A stretch of 14,407 nt of DNA, from assembly GCA_030635565.1 (NCBI GenBank), contig DAOVYP010000019.1, positions 1 through 14,407 on the forward strand, read 5' to 3'. Both the position numbers and the translations under genes were made by a program. Below the pieces are notes generated by a model. That model searched no databases. It worked only from the letters and a program-made list of their open reading frames with translations, and was not told the DNA's origin. Source of the DNA: Spirochaeta sp. (lineage in GTDB: Bacteria > Spirochaetota > Spirochaetia > DSM-2461). Positions 13,418 to 14,407 of this stretch are shown piece by piece (positions within the stretch are counted from its first letter, which is position 1; the number at the start of each line of letters is the position of its first letter).

Positions 13418-13665
13418 CCGAAGCCTAAGATCGTTAATCTCCGCCGCACATTTTAAATGCAGGGGACAGGGAGCAGGGGACAGGGGGAAGTTTTTGGTGA
13501 CTGTCGGGGGCTGGTCGCATGCTGCACTTGCTTGCCCATGCAGCCCTGCTCGTTCCTCGCTTCGCTGTGGTACGACCCTGGATCTCCGGCGGGGAAAGGT
13601 TTGAATCCTATACTGTTTCGAGCCCCACGCTGTTATCGCTATAGCTATGTGCTAGACTGGAATCG
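13418..13665. repeat. GC-rich intergenic stretch with a 14-bp tandem repeat and hairpin, REP-like
   Basis: No credible gene. A 14-base unit beginning GCAGGGGACAGGG occurs twice in tandem at 13459-13486, and an inverted repeat GCTGCA/TGCAGC (13521-13526 with 13539-13544) follows. Downstream the sequence is C/G-rich with no further motif recognised. The G-rich unit followed by a hairpin resembles dispersed extragenic palindromic elements, but only one locus is visible. A 70-codon plus-strand frame here is Cys-rich and low-quality, so it is not called. Confidence 0.35.
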
Positions 13666-14220
13666 ATGAAGTTCCACCGGTGCAAACCAATATTTATCAT
13701 CCTGGTTATCGTTGCCGCTGCGTTGTTTTTCCCGGTCATTATATCGTGTACAAAGCAGCCGACGACTCTGGTGGTGAATATCATCTATGACATCAATGAT
13801 CAAGACTTTCCATCTCTTCTACCTCCTGGAGATAATGCAAACCTCAATGCATGGCTTTTTCTGCGCCTGATGCAGTCCGATGGTACTGTTACCTTTTCCA
13901 ACGAATCTTCGCCTGTCAATATTACCGATCTGGATGACGGTAAGCTCTATCGGTATGTTATGACTCCTCCCGACTCTGTGCTGACAGACCCTTCCAATCT
14001 CTATATCTTCGACGCCTATTTCTACGATGACAATTTCATCCCAGGCCCGGCAATAAACCCTCTAATTGGCGGAGATGCCGACCGTTTTACAGCACCTGCA
14101 AGTCTTTCAGGCGCCCCTTCACCCTTGTACAGCCCGGCCCCCCATCTCAGTGTGAATATCCAAATCGCCCCGGGAGATCGTAAAACCATACATCTGACAA
14201 CACTGCAGGCATTCCCGTAA
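13666..14220 (+). CDS. Predicted lipoprotein of unknown function
   Basis: A 184-residue protein with a type II signal peptide: basic start (K2, R5, K7), a hydrophobic stretch at about 9-26 rich in Ile, Val and Ala, and a lipobox V-I-I-S-C with the lipidated Cys28. After removal the mature protein is about 157 residues, rich in Pro, Asp and Ser, with probable beta strands (T-L-V-V-N-I-I-Y-D, H-L-S-V-N-I-Q-I), an anchored surface or periplasmic domain. I do not recognise the family. The ribosome binding site is weak (TGGA six bases before the ATG), so the start depends on the signal peptide. It is divergent from the fab operon and separated by the 339-base intergenic region. Function is not assigned. 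Confidence 0.7.
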   Translation: MKFHRCKPIFIILVIVAAALFFPVIISCTKQPTTLVVNIIYDINDQDFPSLLPPGDNANLNAWLFLRLMQSDGTVTFSNESSPVNITDLDDGKLYRYVMTPPDSVLTDPSNLYIFDAYFYDDNFIPGPAINPLIGGDADRFTAPASLSGAPSPLYSPAPHLSVNIQIAPGDRKTIHLTTLQAFP

Positions 14221-14407
14221 GCTGTTCAGAGCATAACCGACACCAACTCAGGGTTATTTTGACCCCATATGGGTCATATCGATACAACCTTTTCAGCTGT
14301 ACATCGAGCTGCCTCAAAATGACTCAATCTATGCAATTCCCGGTACCTCGCCAGAGGTCAATACTACAGTTTCTGAAAATTCAATCGGTTTCTAAGAATC
14401 GTATTTC
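14221..14407 (+). other. Downstream tail with coding-like open stretch and palindrome
   Basis: After the lipoprotein stop the second frame stays open from 14237 to a TAA at 14393-14395 (52 codons) with protein-like composition but no ATG, GTG or TTG start. It could be the end of a decayed gene or chance. A perfect CCCATATGGG palindrome lies at 14264-14273 inside a TGACCC-N5-GGGTCA repeat (14260-14276). No terminator is evident. Confidence 0.25.

Noticed and set aside
13457..13669. 70-codon plus-strand frame ahead of the lipoprotein gene
   Set aside because: Cys- and Gly-rich composition from the G-rich repeat, no ribosome binding site, overlaps the lipoprotein start.
1..14407. CRISPR array, insertion sequence, prophage or toxin-antitoxin system
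   Set aside because: No regularly spaced repeats, transposase, integrase or phage-like genes were seen on either strand.

Overview
The window carries fifteen protein-coding genes and no RNA genes that I can see. One gene is cut by the left edge. Kdo activation (KdsB) means a Gram-negative, LPS-type cell envelope. A complete type II fatty-acid synthesis cluster, a sigma-54 promoter, a sulfatase and a lipoprotein fit a free-living, probably anaerobic or facultative bacterium with roughly half GC. A spirochaete or a similar environmental lineage is possible, but nothing here fixes the taxon.

Layout, left to right. (1) 1-1130, plus strand: the C-terminal part of an S1-family sulfatase. (2) 1150-3143, minus strand: an unrecognised ~407-residue protein with a deoxyhypusine-synthase-like feel, followed 29 nt later by kdsB. 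(3) 3315-4980, plus strand: a uroporphyrinogen-decarboxylase-like protein, starting at TTG behind a good ribosome binding site, then a YhcH/YiaL sugar-metabolism protein. (4) 5021-5572, minus strand: a STAS-domain anti-sigma-antagonist-like protein with a C-terminal zinc ribbon, preceded by a near-perfect sigma-54 promoter. (5) 5802-8678, minus strand: a TetR regulator, a small flavin split-barrel protein and adenine deaminase, in transcription order. A 14-bp perfect palindrome sits in the putative promoter of the flavin gene. (6) 8930-13326, minus strand: a tight fabH-fabD-fabG-fabF-fabZ operon with a strong sigma-70 promoter whose -35 box is half of a 14-bp perfect palindrome. acpP, usually found between fabG and fabF, is missing. 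(7) 13459-14407: GC-rich repeat-like DNA, a small lipoprotein gene on the plus strand, and a short coding-like tail.

How they work together: the Fab enzymes form one elongation system. FabD makes malonyl-ACP, FabH primes, FabG, FabZ and FabF run the cycle, and enoyl reductase and ACP must be encoded elsewhere. KdsB, the sulfatase and YhcH all touch carbohydrates but are not obviously one pathway. The clearest regulatory signals are the sigma-54 promoter at 5608-5623, the fab promoter and palindrome at 13381-13417, and the palindromic element at 8023-8042. No mobile element, CRISPR array or defence system was found.
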